Assembly: GCA_025769875.1 (NCBI GenBank)
Contig: JAGFNK010000038.1
Span: 1-64,000, forward strand
Reading direction: 5' to 3'
DNA length: 64,000 nt
Source of the DNA: Russula earlei
Lineage: Eukaryota; Basidiomycota; Agaricomycetes; Russulales; Russulaceae
The position numbers were made by a program, and so were the translations under genes. The notes under the pieces are model-generated. The model was not told the origin of the DNA. It did not search any database and was given only the letters and a program-made list of their open reading frames with translations. This document shows positions 1-12,821 of this stretch, in pieces. Every line of letters starts with the position of its first letter. Positions within the stretch are counted from its first letter, which is position 1.

Positions 1-446
1 CCACTATCTCCAATCAGACCATTCAAAACTACCTTAACAAGGCAGGCTTGAAGGCAGTTAGTTACAAAGAAGAGGCCTTACCTTAAACCAAGTCACTATA
101 GGGCCAGAAAGGACTTTGCAGAAAAGTACCTATACTTGACTGTAGGAGTGCTGGAAGAGGGTAATTTGGTCAGATGAGACCAAAATAAATTGTATGGGCT
201 TAGATGGCAAGAAATGGGCTTGGAAAAAAAGAGGAGAGCACCTTTCTGAATGCCTTGTTCAGCCAACAGTCAAACATGGAGGAGGTTCCTTAATGTTGTT
301 GGGCTGCATGTCTTGGGAAGGAGTTTGGCATGCAGCAAAGATTGATGGAAGGATGGATGCTGAACTTTATTGCAGCATTTTGGAGGATGAACTACTTGCA
401 TCTACCAAGTTTTTCAAGAAGAGATGCAAAGATACCCTCTTTCAAC

Positions 447-3400
447 TAGTGATGTGCAAGGCTTGGCTCCAACCCATCAAGCCCTGGCTGCTGAGCCCTA
501 GAAGCCTGAGCTGAGCCAGGCCTCACTAGATGGCTTTGTAGGGCCCACAGCCCAGCTTGCACTTGATGAAGCCTGAGCTGGGCCTTCAAGCTGTGGCTTT
601 ATAGTGTCAATGTGACACAACATGTTAACCTTGGTCGTGTGCTCAAATTTTAATTCTGAGTTCCATGATTTTTTTCTTCTCTATCCATATCCATGAACCT
701 GTGCAGTTTTTCTGTGAAAATACTGCCCAAAATACTATTCCTGCTGTCACTGAGGATGTCAACAAATGCTGCTTCATTAGCACCTCATCCAAAATGGTTA
801 CTGACAGCATCAAGAAAGCTTCTTGATGCCTCTAATTTGGTGGCACCCACACTCTCTGCCCATAAACAAGCTATTGAAGCGAAGCCAGTGATGAACCTGC
901 TAAATGACACCAATCATCCTTGTCTGTGGCATCAGACCTGGCAATTCTGACATCAACTCCTTCATCACCACCTGTCACAGATGCTCAAGAGATCTCTTCT
1001 GATTCAGATCATGAGAGCCAACAACCTCATAATCATAATTGTTTCAACACATGCACAGCAAATTGTAAACTAATCAATGTTGAATTACAAAAGGTAGGAA
1101 AACATCACAAGTCCACACAGTAGTCTCTGGTGATGAGAACTCTGTGTCAATCAAGGAACTCATGCAACCTGTGAGCAGCCCACCTGTTGAGGACTTTGTG
1201 CAAGGTATTTTGAACCAACAAGTGCATTTTTAGAATCATCTAATTTATTCTACAGTTCACAAAGAGACCCCAATTCAGGTGGATGTGCTTGATGTAGATG
1301 GCTTCCTTGCTTATATTGCTGTTCAAGCTGTCCCTGAAATCTCAAAGACCACTCTTAAAGATTGCAGTTGTCATGTAGACCATCTCTTCTCAGCATCATA
1401 TCAGAACAAGGGCAAGAATTATCAAAATTGTTGCATATGCTCGTGAGTGCAATCTGTTTCCTACAAGCTTTGGTTGTCATGCTCATTTGATTTTTCAAAA
1501 TGTCTGCTCAACATCCTATGTCCCTGGTTGCCAATGTGACTATGCTGAGACAACACATGCAATCAAGCCATAAGGTATGTCAATTGAGATATTGGTACAA
1601 ATAATGACTAATTGATTGCATCCTCCTAGGTAGTGTATCAGAAATGGGTGGAAACCAATCATTTCCTATCAATGCTACCAAAGGATGCTGAGAACTGCTG
1701 TAAGGATGCAGACACCAATAATCAGCTGTGCCTTGACCCACATCTTTGGGAGAAACCACAGAACACCATTTCATATACTGATGAGCTTTTCCACAATGCA
1801 GCCATTGAGTGACTTGTGTCTACCAATCAGGTATGCAAGCTAACAACTTCTTGAACTTTGTATTACTTCTCATGAAATCACAGCCAATCCAAGCCTTCAA
1901 ACACCCATCATTTCAGAACATGATTCATGTAGCATCCCATGCAACCAATGGAGTTAAAATCCCCAATTGCTGCCAAACTTGACAGGTTCTTATTGATACA
2001 TTCAAGCAGCAGTTGACAGCACTACATGACAGGTTAAATGTATGAGAAACCCTGCAGCATTCCCACTTTTTTTTTCTAACAATTTTACTCTAGAGTGATA
2101 TGGTGAAGGGAAAAGTAAGCCTGACATGTGATGCATGGCAGGCCTCTAACAGTGATGGATACCTTGTGGTGACTGGATCATGGATAGAGGAAGTAAATAG
2201 GCAAGTGGTGAATTCAAAGTGCACTACTCGGCTTCATGCAGCTGAACAAGGCACATAACAGGACATGCCTTGGACAAGCACTCTTCAAAATTGTATCACA
2301 TCTCTGTATAGGCCAGAAAGTAAGTGTCAGATGCTGAGAAGGGTGTCATCTCAAGATATAATAAAACTTATTATCTAGATTGGATGAGTGACATGCAACA
2401 ATGCAATGAACAATAACACCATGTTGGTTGAGTTTGCCAAACACACTATGGCATATAACCGAAAAGTTTTTGATGAAAACACCATTGCATCTGGTACACT
2501 CAGCTGTGTTGTTTCTCAGAGAAGAGTATGCTAATAATAAATTAGATGTCTTGCACATATCATCAACCTAGTCATGCAAGCAGTGATATCTATATACAGC
2601 AAATCAAAACATCACAATCCTGCTGAGCCTGAGGCTGATCTCACTGGGGTTGAACATGATGAGGTTGGACTGGTGCAAGCAATCTGTGTGAAGGTACAAC
2701 TTCACTATTCACAGTATACTGACATTGGTTGTTGGTAGGCACACTCTTCAGTGAAATGTAAACGAACTTTCATCACTATTCAAAAATGGGGCAGAGTGAA
2801 GATTGTCCACCACCTCCTGATCAACATAGCTGTGCACTGGTCTTCAACATATGTCATGACTTCACAGGCTGAGGCAACATGTCCAGTATGTGATGTGTTT
2901 TATGCAACTAAAGACCATGCTAACAAATCATAGTTTGTTGACACATTTGTGTATGAGATTAGACCAGAGGAGTAGGATCTCATGAGACATCAAAAGGTTG
3001 ATGATTTGTGGCTCTCAGATGACAAATGGGGACACATTTGATTATTCAATGATCTTCTTGCTGTAAGATCTGTTGCAGCTAATCTTCAACTTTGCTGACA
3101 TTGTCTAGCATGCTGATAATGTGCAGCAGGCATTTTCATCAGATTGGGCAACAACACTTCATCTTGCATTACCCATTCTTGAAGCCTCACACAAGGCTTG
3201 GTCAAAATGTGCTGAGTGTGCAAAATATTTTGAATTTTTGCCTGTGCTGAATCCTGGCTTGGCAAAGATTGAAGAATACTATGATCACACCACCAAATGC
3301 AATGCATATACATTTGCTATGTGTTTGATAACTTCCAACCTCCCCTTCAATATTCTAATAATTTATTTTAGTACTTGACCCATCACAGAAAACAGAACAT

Positions 3401-4647
3401 ACTCACAAATACTGGGGTGATGATAAGTTGGAAAGTATACTTGAGAATGCCAAAGAAATGGTCAGTGAATATATTTCAGGGGATGTCATAAGTGCTTACT
3501 GAACTATTTCTGCAGTACAAGAAGTGCTACTTTGAGATGTATGGCAACAATTCAGCACCAGCATCATTACAATGAACAGGCAAGTCTGCAATGTGCAAGG
3601 TTGGCATACTAATCCATGAATTGTCTGATGATGAACATAAAGATGGCATTGAGTCTAGCACATCTCTGGTTGCTGCCAATGAATGACCTATGCACACCAT
3701 GGCACAAGGATTTCAACAGTTACTTGAACTCAAAGGATCAACTAGGGAATATGACCATTGATGAGTGTGGTGAGAGAAGTCCAGGTATGGGTGATAGAAT
3801 GGTGGAAATCACTTCAATTCACAGGCCCATGTGAGGGCCGTAGTTAAAATCACAAGTACGCTATGGGCTTGGTAATCATACATCAAAGTACATACTGTAA
3901 GCAATTTTATGTATGATGTCATATGAGATCATAACACATGGAATGTACATATTCATTGTGGATACAAAACATTCGTGAGCATGTGAAACATATAACAAAA
4001 ACATACATTTACATCAGAGTGGTGGGGTATACATCTCAATCATGTCTTGTAATGGCAACAACCTTATCATGAAATTATAGTGGAACGCTACTCAGTATGA
4101 TGTCTGGGCATCTCTCACATGTGATATGCTCCTAATTATGGCATCATCTGTTTCCAGCAAACATGCATTCTCACCTGCAAGGATCACTATCACTAAATGC
4201 CATAATTGACTCAAACCAGACATTGTGGAGGCTCTACAGTTTCTGAAGTGCACTTACTGTTGTGATTTGTTGTTCCATGAAGAGCCTAGCACTCAGTTTG
4301 AGGTGGATGAATCTGGAGATGTTCAGGAAGTTGTTCAAGATAACACAGAAAAGGCAGGTTGGAAAGGAATGGTTGAGGATCTTGTTGATGATGAGGGCTT
4401 TGTGGATCATGACAAAATGATGTATTCATGCAAGACATGTAGGTAACTGCAAGGATCAATATACAATGATTCTTTCTAACAGTGCATGCATGTCACATGA
4501 CACAAAGCTGCAGCCTGAGCCTGGGCTGGGTTGGGCCTGGCCTGACCCTTCCAATAGGGCCCAGTCCACTATTTTTCTGAGCCTGAGCTGCATCAAGCCA
4601 AGCCCAAGTCAGGGCTTTTGAGCTGAGCCAGGCCCTGCACATCACTA
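447..4647 (+). mobile_element. hAT transposon with 8-bp TSD
   Basis: The left end TAGTGATGTGCAAGGC and the right end, reverse complement TAGTGATGTGCAGGGC, form imperfect terminal inverted repeats of about 23 bp. Both sides are flanked by the 8-bp duplication CTTTCAAC (439-446 and 4648-4655), as expected for hAT. The sub-terminal regions (447-600 and 4505-4640) are rich in GAGCCTGAGCTG-like repeats, which could be transposase-binding sites. Length is 4201 bp. The interior is a decayed transposase gene. Confidence 0.93.
1240..4446 (+). pseudogene. hAT transposase remnant (Ac-like, with hAT dimerisation end)
   Basis: The reading is broken by many stops and frameshifts, but family segments are recognisable in order. 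Around 2115-2190 there is LTCDAWQASNSDGYLVVTG, the hAT catalytic-core motif with TCDAW. Around 3121-3350 comes a helical segment including KIEEYYDHT. At 4100-4260 there is a decayed hAT C-terminal dimerisation region ending in DIVEALQFLKC, followed by an acidic tail to 4446. The gene is on the same strand as the host Tc1 transposase. Possible introns blur the exact limits. It is certainly non-functional as it stands. Confidence 0.8.
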
Positions 4648-5423
4648 CTTTCAACAGGACAATGCCTCTATCCACAAGAGCAGGCTTGCCACATCTTGGT
4701 TCCAAGACCACAGAATTCAGGTCATGGATTGGCCAGCTCAATCTCCAGACCCCAATCCTATTGAGCATCTTTGGGCTCATCTCAAAAAGAAGCTTGCAGC
4801 TTATCCAACACCCCCTAAGGGAATCAATGAACTTTGGGAGTGCACATAGCTGGAATGTGGTGCAGAATTTGATAGAAAATATGCCTAGGAGGGTGGAAGA
4901 GGTTTTTAAAGCAAATGGAGGATACGCAAACTATTAATTGTTGGCATATACCCTATTTAGATATCAAGGCAAAAAAAATGTTCAAATGGATACACCAGAA
5001 GAAATACTTTATATCTTCTTACATCATTATGTTCATAGTATATGTAGTATTTTATTACAAAGCTATGATGTAGAGCTTTAAAACAAGCCCAGTAACATGC
5101 TATAAGCTGCAATTGTTTTCTAGATACAGTCAACATAACAAAAATGTTCAAAACATTTGAACAGTTTTTTGGGTTACTGTATAGCAAGCTTGTTAAATTG
5201 AGCCACAAGCCTTTGGCCCCATACAGCAACTGAGATTTCTTGAAACTTGAACTTGGAACTTGAATTTCGAGTTAGCCAGGTGTGACAGGTGTGACAGGTG
5301 TGATGACAGTGACATGTCATATGATTAACTAATATCAGTTGTTTTTGTCTGTTAACTGTAATTCACATATTTGCATATGTGATGTCATTGTCATTGTAAT
5401 GACTGAGTGCCCAAAAACTTTTT

Positions 5424-6703
5424 ATGCCCCTCCAAGTCACAGCCAATTGTTTACCCTCCAATTTCAAGTTGTCACCTGTCCATCCCCTGGTCAATGCTAT
5501 GGCTAATTACCTTGATCAGGAGAGGTTGTATCTGCAGCAGGTACAATGGCAATGCCAACAACTTCTAATGATTTTATATTTTACAGGTTATGCCCTTTAT
5601 GGCTTCCAGGCCATACTGTCAATACTCAAACCCCATTCTCCTCCTATTCCATATCACACCTCCACCCTCACTGGTCTTGCCTGGGTCCATGAACTACTCA
5701 CTGGCCACCCAGAACACATTCAGAATGAACTTGGGGTCCATAAACATGTGTTTCACAAGCTCCAGCAGACTCTCCATGACTTTTTCAGTGGTCACCAAGC
5801 ACAGTCTCAAAGTATGTATCCCATGGGTTTCTTCTATGTATCTTCTGATGGATATCCAGATATTTTAAAAAGATACTCAGAGTTCTTGCAACCCCCCCTT
5901 TCTACACCACCTTTGTACAGTTTTCTGATGCTGATTCCCCTCCTCACTCCTTCATCAAAGGGAATCCCAATTTTTTTCCCTTTTTCAAGGATGCCCTGGG
6001 TGCTATCGACAGCACCCACATCAGTTGTTACTCCACTGCCACAGAGCATGATGCAACAAGAGACTGCAACAGTGTTCTCTCACAGAACTGCCTTGCTGCT
6101 TGTTCATTTGACCTCTGCTTCACATATCTTTTGACTGGTTGGGAGGGCTCCACCACCAACTCAACTCTTTTCCACAATGCCTGTTGTTCTGATTTCCCCA
6201 TCCCAAGAGGGAAATACTATCTTGCTGATGCAGGCTTTGCCTCATCAAACACACTGCTTGTTCCTTATTGAGGTGTATGATATCATCTATCTGAGTGGGG
6301 TCATGCCAGCATATGGTGTGTTCTCTCTTTCTTTCCCATCTTCTCACTAATTTTTACACTTGTCCTAGGCCATGCACACCCCAGGAATTATTCAATCTGC
6401 TCCATGCTCAAGCTCACAACATCATAGAGCGTATGTTTGGGATTCTCAAGCAGCATTTTGAAATCCTTCAGTACCCCCCTGAGTATAACATGGATATTCA
6501 AGCACGCATCCCATCAGCACTTGCAGCCCTTCACAATTTTATTCACCATTATGATCACAGTGAGATCAACAAATTTGATGACAGGGTAGACCCTCAGATG
6601 GGTCATTGTGAAGTAGCTGGTGAACTGGGAAGAGGGGTAGTGACATGCTATGAGAGGGAGCAAGCAAATATCAGGCAAGACAGGATTGCAGGTGAGATGT
6701 TAG
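5424..6703 (+). pseudogene. Harbinger (DDE_Tnp_4-type) transposase, copy 1
   Basis: This gene encodes the endonuclease that excises and inserts the Harbinger element. N-terminal helical part at 5424-5800. DDE residues can be read in AIDSTHI (about 6003-6024), YLADAGF (about 6220-6240) and IIERMFGILK (about 6421-6450). A GT-AG intron of about 50 bp is likely between 6314 and 6369, at the same place as in copy 2. Internal stops (for example near 6268-6290) and frame changes break the reading. The last codons are cut by the hAT-like element at 6704. The tail continues at 10127 as EQYQKPLEDHAAG, matching the end of the copy 2 protein in position. Confidence 0.85.
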
Positions 6704-9700
6704 TAGTGCTTCAAAGTCCAGTCAAGTCCAGTTTTTCCCACAATTTTGGTGTGACCATGACTGTGACTGGCTGCTGGTTTTCCCAACTGAAAAAACCGGA
6801 CTGGACTGCATGTGACTGGTTACACATGGTCATTTGCAGTCATTTGACCAGTTCAGACCAGTCTCAACTGAAACTGGAAGATGACTGGTTGAAACCAGTT
6901 CTTGACTGGGTAAGTCATGTCACCCCTGCTGTCTTGCACACCCACCTTCCGCCATCTCTCCCATTCACGTTGCATTCACATCCCTCCCTCTCTTGTCTCA
7001 GTCATTCCCTTCTCTGTCTCTCCCTTCCACTTCCCTTCCACTGCAAGAAACTGGCCAGCCACCGAATGCCTGACACACGCACCCCACAACTCCCTCTCTC
7101 CAACCACCCCGTCACACACACAAAATGCTTCCATGCTCTCTGCCTGTTGCCTTCAATGCACACTCTCTCCTCCGCCTCCAATGACATTACCACTATTGCC
7201 TCCACATTGCCTGCTCATGCCCCTCCTCCAGTCACCTTTGCCTTTGTCCCACCTGCCATCATCGATCCCATTTCACCAACTGTGGCTGTCTCACTCCCAG
7301 TTGCATCTGTTCCCATGTCTGTACATTCCCCAGCCTTCTCTGCCATGTCCACCACCACCTCTACACCCCCCTGTCTCTGCCCTGCCAGCTCCTGTGCCCT
7401 TGGTGTCACCTGTCACAGCCATTGCCTCAGCTCCATGCACAACTGCTGTCTTCACCTCATCTGCCATCATCACAGCCCCTGCTTTGCCCACTGTCATCAC
7501 TGTCACAGCCTCAGTCACACCCTCACCATTCGTCATCTCCACACCAATGCCCATGTTGCCCACTGCCATTCCCTCTCTGTCAACCACTGCACCCTCCATT
7601 GTCACCCCTGCTCCATCCATCTCTGCTGTCACCCCTACAGTTATGCCTATGAACTCGTGCTTGCCACCCACACCCCTGCTTCCCAACCACACTGCCATCT
7701 TGTATCCACCAACCACCGTCTCACTGCCACACCTTGTAAAAGATGTTAATGAGGAACAAATAGAGAAAGAACGCACAGATAACTGGAAAATGAAGAGCAC
7801 ACACTGGTTGGGAAATCAGATTATGTGAATGACAAAACTGTAACATTTTCAATAACAAAATTATTATTTAGATACAGATTTGTGGCAAACAATTTGTGAA
7901 ATTTCATTTTAGATTCTGTTATAATAGATTCCTGTCACAAAATGATGAAATGAGTAAATAGTCTTGACAAGATTTTAGAACATACATTATATTTTAAGAT
8001 TTTGTGTGAAACAAAATTGTGATATTTTTGAAACTGCAAAATTTGGGTTTATGCACTGGGTGGAAATACACTTTTGTGACTGACAAAAGTGCAACATTTT
8101 GAATAACAAAAGTCAATGTTATGTTATAGTTTTTCCACAGAAAAAGTCTTAAAATGTAGTTTATAAAAAATCTTGGTACAAAATGATGGAATAATAGTAT
8201 AACAAACTCCTTCTTTACCATAGGGTACCTATTAGTCAGTCAGCTGAAGTAAGCTACCTATAAGTCAGTCAGTCACACATAGTGACACAAAACATAATGA
8301 AATGTTTGAAGGACCAAGTGAATGTTACATTGCTGTGATGTGGTGTGGGAGAGATTTGGGGGGGGGGGGGGTAACACAAACACACATAATCATCCAAGGA
8401 TGCCAATTTGAAGTGCCAACTCAAACCACTCAAACTCTAATGCATTGTGTGTGACATCCTCTCCAAAATCCAAGAAAGGGGAAATCATCAAATGGGGGTC
8501 TTTGATACAAAAAAAAAAAGTGTGGACTCCCATTAAATAGCACTTTCACCCTCAGGTTGAAAGAAATTTCAATCTTTATTGTTTGTATGCCTACTTGTTC
8601 TGACTGACTTATAGGTAGCTTGCTTCAGCTGACTGACTAATAGGTACCCTATGGTAAAGGAGTTTGTTATACTATTATTCCATCATTTTGTAACAAGATT
8701 TTTTTATAACAAAATATAAACTACATTTTAAGACTTTTTCTGTGGAAAAACTATAACATAACATTGACTTTTGTTATTCAAAATGTTGCACTTTTGTCAG
8801 TCACAAAAGTGTATTTCCACCCAGTGCATAAACCCAAATTTTGCAGTTTCAAAAATTTATTTCATCATTTTGTGACAGGAATCTATTGTAACAGAATCTA
8901 AAATGAAATTTCCCAAATTGTTTGCCACAAATCTGTATCTAAATAATAAATTTTATTATTGAAAATGTTACAGTTTTGTTATTCACATAAGCTGATTTCC
9001 CAACCAGTGACACTGCTGCCTCAGAAGCATATGCCACAATGCTGCCCCACAGAATGATCAAACCCCACTGCCATGCCATCACACAGGAGAAGCCACCACT
9101 GACGCCAACATTATGCCACACACCACCTCTCACATCGCCTTCCTGTCCACTCATGCATCACCGCCCACATCTGCTGCCGCCACCTGCAGTGGAGACGACC
9201 TTGCCACTGCCACCACAAGATGACAAACACCACCCCATGCAAGCCACCCCATGTGCCGCCACCCTATCTCACCACTGCCCTTGCCCTTGCCACTGCCACC
9301 ACCTCTGCATCAACAGCAGCAGCAACAACAACAACATGGCCAATGCTTGGCAACACCATAAGGCACGACAACACATTTGACTTGCCACAAGCATGTCACG
9401 CCACCTCACTGCTTTGCTGCAACATGCCCACTACTCTGGCATGGCAACAAGGCCATGTGCACAAGGCTGAAGCTCACTCAAGAAGGTTTGACTGGGGATG
9501 GTCAAAATTTCAACCCCCCAGGAGGTGTCAGGTCTGAAACCCTGATGGTATGCAATGCATCTTTTCCCACATGCACAATTTTCATGCATTGAGATGTGCA
9601 TTTTTTTTTCTGTGTGCAGCATAGACAATCTTTATGCTCCCTTGTTTTTCAATCTCCTATTTTCCTTTGTACTCCCCTGTATTCTGTACTTAATCTCTCT

Positions 9701-10118
9701 ACTTACCCTCTGGAATGACAAGCAAGCTTTGGTGTCCCCTTCTCTGCTGACTGGCTTGAGAACTCCTCTTTGTGCCTGTGTCCAACTTCTCATGGGGGCT
9801 CTCTCTCTCTCCTTGAGTACTCACTAGGTACAGGGTCAGGTAACCAGCCTTACAATCTCACACACATGTTCCCAGTCATGCTTTACTTATAACTAGTTAT
9901 GACCATAATCCTCAAACCCATGAAATCTTGACAGAAATCCCAGGCACACCAGGCACACCAGTCTTGACCAGTTTTTATCAGTCTTGAAAGTTGATGTGAC
10001 TGTGACTGGACATTCTACAATTCAGTTTGACCTTGACTGAAAGTTCACTCATGATCAGTCAGGTCAGGTTCAGTCAAGCAGTTTTTTGCAGTCAATGTGA
10101 CCTGACCTAAAAGCACTA
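6704..10118. mobile_element. Non-autonomous hAT-like element inserted in the Harbinger transposase
   Basis: The ends are TAGTGCTT at the left and its reverse complement AAGCACTA at the right, each flanked by the 8-bp duplication GATGTTAG (6696-6703 and 10119-10126). Both sub-terminal regions (6710-6915, 9950-10110) are crowded with CCAGTC/GACTGG repeats. No hAT transposase is present. The interior is a C-rich Pro/Ser/Thr-coding stretch resembling the gag cassette at 19479-21540. Shared blocks include 7395-7440 with 20190-20240, 9150-9240 with 21085-21170, and 9490-9530 with 21500-21535. The CACTA-like foldback at 7802-9009 is inserted inside it. Confidence 0.85.
7802..9009. mobile_element. 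CACTA-like foldback element
   Basis: The ends read CACTGGTTGGGAAATCAG at the left and its exact reverse complement at the right, flanked by the trinucleotide ACA (7799-7801 and 9010-9012). CACTG ends with a 3-bp duplication are typical of the CACTA/EnSpm superfamily. The inverted arms are unusually long, about 400-470 bp each (7802-8275 and 8606-9009). They surround a loop of roughly 330 bp with a run of 14 G (8358-8371) and an A-run near 8510. No coding capacity was seen. Mobilisation would need a transposase from elsewhere. Confidence 0.7.
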
Positions 10119-10279
10119 GATGTTAGAGCAATATCAGAAACCACTTGAGGATCATGCAGCAGGTATTTAGTTCAGACACATGTTCACATGATTTCAGAAA
10201 ATGAAAGAACACTTCATGGCATTCAACAAATTATGATACATGCATGTGATGGGTGATTACTGTAGAAGTACAACTACAA

Positions 10280-12388
10280 TCAGGATGTTCTGGCCATCTC
10301 CAATAGATCCTTGATGTAGTTGTGTGCAATCTCATGCAACAACACTGACCTGTTAGTCATAAGCACAATATAACTGTCTATGTGCACAATGTCACAAGAT
10401 CCCAAGATATTGATCACAGGGACAACATCATCCACAGAGAGCCATTCACTGTTCAGTTCAATATCCTTGGTAAGATGTTGAATTGCCAGTGACTGATGGG
10501 TGGTCTTGGGAAGTGCTGAGATAGTTATGATGTTATTTGAAGGCAGCATATGCATGGCTGGAGGTGGGGCCAGGGCCGGGTTTGAGGGGAGTGCCAGTGA
10601 CATTGGGGGTGGGGATGAAGCAATGAATGCATGCATAGTTGTGTTGAAGTTATTGGCAAACCTCTCCATGGTTGACTGCATGCTGTGGACAGCAACTGTC
10701 AAGACATGTACTGCTGATCACAAAGGACTCAGGAGCAGGTGGGCAAAGGTCAGAACAGATGGTACGCGGCATAGACAGCATTGAACAGGAGGACGAGCCA
10801 AATGACTAGAAGGTACCAGATGGGGACTGGTACATGTTGCAGGAGGCAGAGATGAAGGTTGGAGGCCAGTGCAGCAAAGGGCTTTAGACAAGGCGGTCAT
10901 TGAAGAGTACCTTGAAGACAAGGGGAGACTTTAGACTGAGTGGTTGCAGGGGAGTACCCAGGAAGATGAGAGTATCACAAATGGACAGTCTGATGACTGC
11001 CAAGCTACATTGGGGCTTATATACTGTGTACAGGGTTGATTACAAAGAATAGGAACTATTCTAGACTCCTTGGTACCATGCAATAGGACTACAGAGGCAT
11101 AAACTCGCTTGTGTCAGGTTTCAGGCTTACTGAGTGCATTACTGATCATTGTGGAGCGATGACATGCTTATGATGTCACTGTGGAGCACTTAGTGAGCCG
11201 ATGAGGTCATTGTGGAGTCGTCAGTCAGCCATGATGTCACTGGAGCCTAGATGACATCATATGAGTTATGCAACAGTTTGTAGGAGTTCATGCCGCTGTT
11301 TTGGGTTCTTGGTGGCTGAGTGGCCATGTGGCTGCCACACGATGATTACCTGATTAGGAAATGGGTGCCTGGTCATGTTATAGTGCCTTTGAAATAGCGA
11401 TATCTTGTACCGCAGGAGGGATAGCCCAGAAAATGGAAGTGTGTTGGTGATGCAAAGTGAGAGGGGTCTCTCTTGAGTAAAGTAGAACAATATATGGCCA
11501 GGACCTGGCCTTGGTTCATAACAGCAACTGCTGTGGAATCAGACTTGAGTTTCTTGGTAAATGAGGAAGATGTTTTGGAGGTGACATTCTTGACCTGAGA
11601 TACTTTGCATTTGGTATGAAGGACACTGGATGGGGAGGAAGAGTGATCTGGCGCCAGAGATGACAAGGAGTCCCCACTTTGATGTTCAAACAAATTGGGA
11701 TTGGGGGACAGTGATGCAGATGACTGAGGGGGAGTAAAATGGGCTGTTGACTGCATTCCCTGATATGAATGTTGGCCTTTTGCACTTGATGGCATCAGAA
11801 ATTTCATGATGCTGTGATGTGGCCAGCCTTTATCCCTGTACTTGTTGTATTCTTGATGTTTCTACTAATGATCAGATGGCATTGACAAATCAGATGTTAT
11901 GTATGCACCTTGACTAGATCACTCCACACCAATTCCATTTCAGGTGGAACAACAATTCCATTCTCATTGGTCCATAGGTGCCTGAACCCAGACTCATTCC
12001 TGAGAGCAATGATTACCAAGTGCTCCTTCTTCATCTAGTAGTAGATGATGTTAACTGCATGATATGGCAAAGCAAAAAAAATTTGTACCCTTTGCCATTT
12101 TGATTTGCACATAGGTCCAGTCTTGATAGGACCCTTCTCATGCAGGGGCTTAATAGAATCGGCTGCTTGGTTGAAGGTATGGTCCTTGAACATGGCATTG
12201 GAGGTCATGTTTCCTTCTTGTTTCTGCTCAATGAGGAACAGTAGAAATGCAGCTTCCTCTTTGGTTGTCCATATAGCCTTGTTACTTTCTGAGATTAGAC
12301 TTCCTTCAATGGAATCTGGACTTATTGATGAGTGGGTCTGCATCATATGGGGCAGTGGGGGTGGGGGTAGAAAGAGAAGTGATTCCAA
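10280..12388 (-). pseudogene. Harbinger accessory Myb/SANT-like protein, copy 1 (split by solo LTR)
   Basis: PIF/Harbinger elements usually carry a second gene whose Myb/SANT-like protein binds DNA and helps import the transposase. Reading on the minus strand from 12388, the N-terminal part has AIWTTKEEAAFLLFLIEQK (a Myb_DNA-bind_3-type tryptophan motif) and CKSKWQRV. A Ser/Pro-rich middle lies at 11807-11530 and the C-terminal helical domain at 10702-10280 (HLTKDIE, VDDVVPVI, IDSYIVL). The solo LTR at 10697-11523 interrupts it. Removing the LTR and one GCAAC restores the frame across the junction (STAVAVHSMQ). Several short introns are expected. Confidence 0.8.
10697..11523 (-). mobile_element. 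Solo LTR, family C
   Basis: An 827-bp LTR begins TGTTATGAACC and ends TGTCTTGACA when read on the minus strand. It is flanked by the 5-bp duplication GCAAC (10692-10696 and 11524-11528). A TATA-like CAGTATATAAGCCCC lies on the minus strand at about 11010-11028. A shortened copy in the opposite orientation is at 35924-36328. The state is that expected after recombination between the two LTRs of a retrotransposon. Confidence 0.88.
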
Positions 12389-12821
12389 TCATTGATGCAC
12401 CAATTGTTCCCAAGCCTGAGTCATTACATGACATCACATATGCAAATATGTGAATTACAGTTAACAGACAAAAACAACTGATATTAGTTAATCATATGAC
12501 ATGTCACTGTCATCACACCTGTCACACCTGTCACACCTGGCTAATCCCAAAATTCAAGTTCCAAGTTCAAGTTTTAAGAAATCTTGGTTGCTGTATGGGG
12601 CCTTACAGTTCAGCATGTACATGGTACATGAGATGTGTTTGGCTGATTCTCTAATCATGTGGTCCAACCCATCCAACCCACAGGTTTGATGGTAGAGGCA
12701 CAGGTAAGTGGTTGTACACCCATACCGGTACCTGCAAGTACCCAATCTGACCTGATAATGCTCGAATATATTGGGAATTCAGAAAGGGAAGGAAGCCTGA
12801 GTTGAATGTACAAGCTAAAAT

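Larger units (their letters stand above)
1..4937 (+). pseudogene. Tc1-type DDE transposase, disrupted
   Basis: The transposase cuts and pastes the element at TA sites. Two coding pieces are visible: 1-446 and 4648-4937. The first contains WSDETK (first catalytic Asp, about 170-190) and a typical Tc1 segment with GGGSLMLLGCMSWEG. The second starts with FQQDNA (second Asp) and contains SPDPNPIEHLW with the catalytic Glu. Between them lies the hAT element. Removing the hAT element and one copy of CTTTCAAC joins the two parts at the normal spacing between the central strand and the second Asp. The first piece also has frame breaks and stops near 60-190, so the gene was probably dying before or after the insertion. 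The N-terminal helix-turn-helix region is outside the window. Family assignment is firm from the DDE motifs. Confidence 0.85.
1..5179 (+). mobile_element. Tc1/mariner element, 5' end outside window, split by a hAT element
   Basis: The element runs in from the left edge and ends near 5179 with a terminal sequence finishing GGGTTACTG next to TA (5180-5181), the target dinucleotide of the superfamily. The sequence before the end (5100-5179) is AT-rich and resembles a terminal repeat, but the partner repeat lies outside the window, so the boundary is provisional. The transposase reading is interrupted at 447-4647 by a complete hAT insertion flanked by CTTTCAAC. Confidence 0.75.
5215..12602. mobile_element. 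PIF/Harbinger element, copy 1 (with three nested insertions)
   Basis: The left end GGCCCCATACAGCAAC and the right end (reverse complement identical over 16 bp) extend into terminal inverted repeats of roughly 190 bp with direct AGGTGTGAC iterations inside. The flanks are TTT (left) and TTA (right), close to the TTA target duplication of the family and to the TTA/TTA pair of copy 2. The transposase (plus strand) lies next to the left repeat and the accessory gene (minus strand) next to the right one. Both are transcribed inward. Nested within are a hAT-like element (6704-10118), a CACTA-like foldback inside that (7802-9009), and a solo LTR (10697-11523). The sequence is CpG-poor compared with copy 2, so it is probably older. 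Confidence 0.9.

Noticed and set aside
7002..7800. Long minus-strand open frames (Gly/Val/Met/Glu-rich) opposite the C-rich stretch
   Set aside because: They mirror a low-complexity C-rich plus strand that lacks stops in several frames, and no motif is present.
8358..8371. Run of 14 G as a possible G-quadruplex regulatory site
   Set aside because: A single homopolymer within the loop of a decayed foldback element. No other G tracts or gene nearby.
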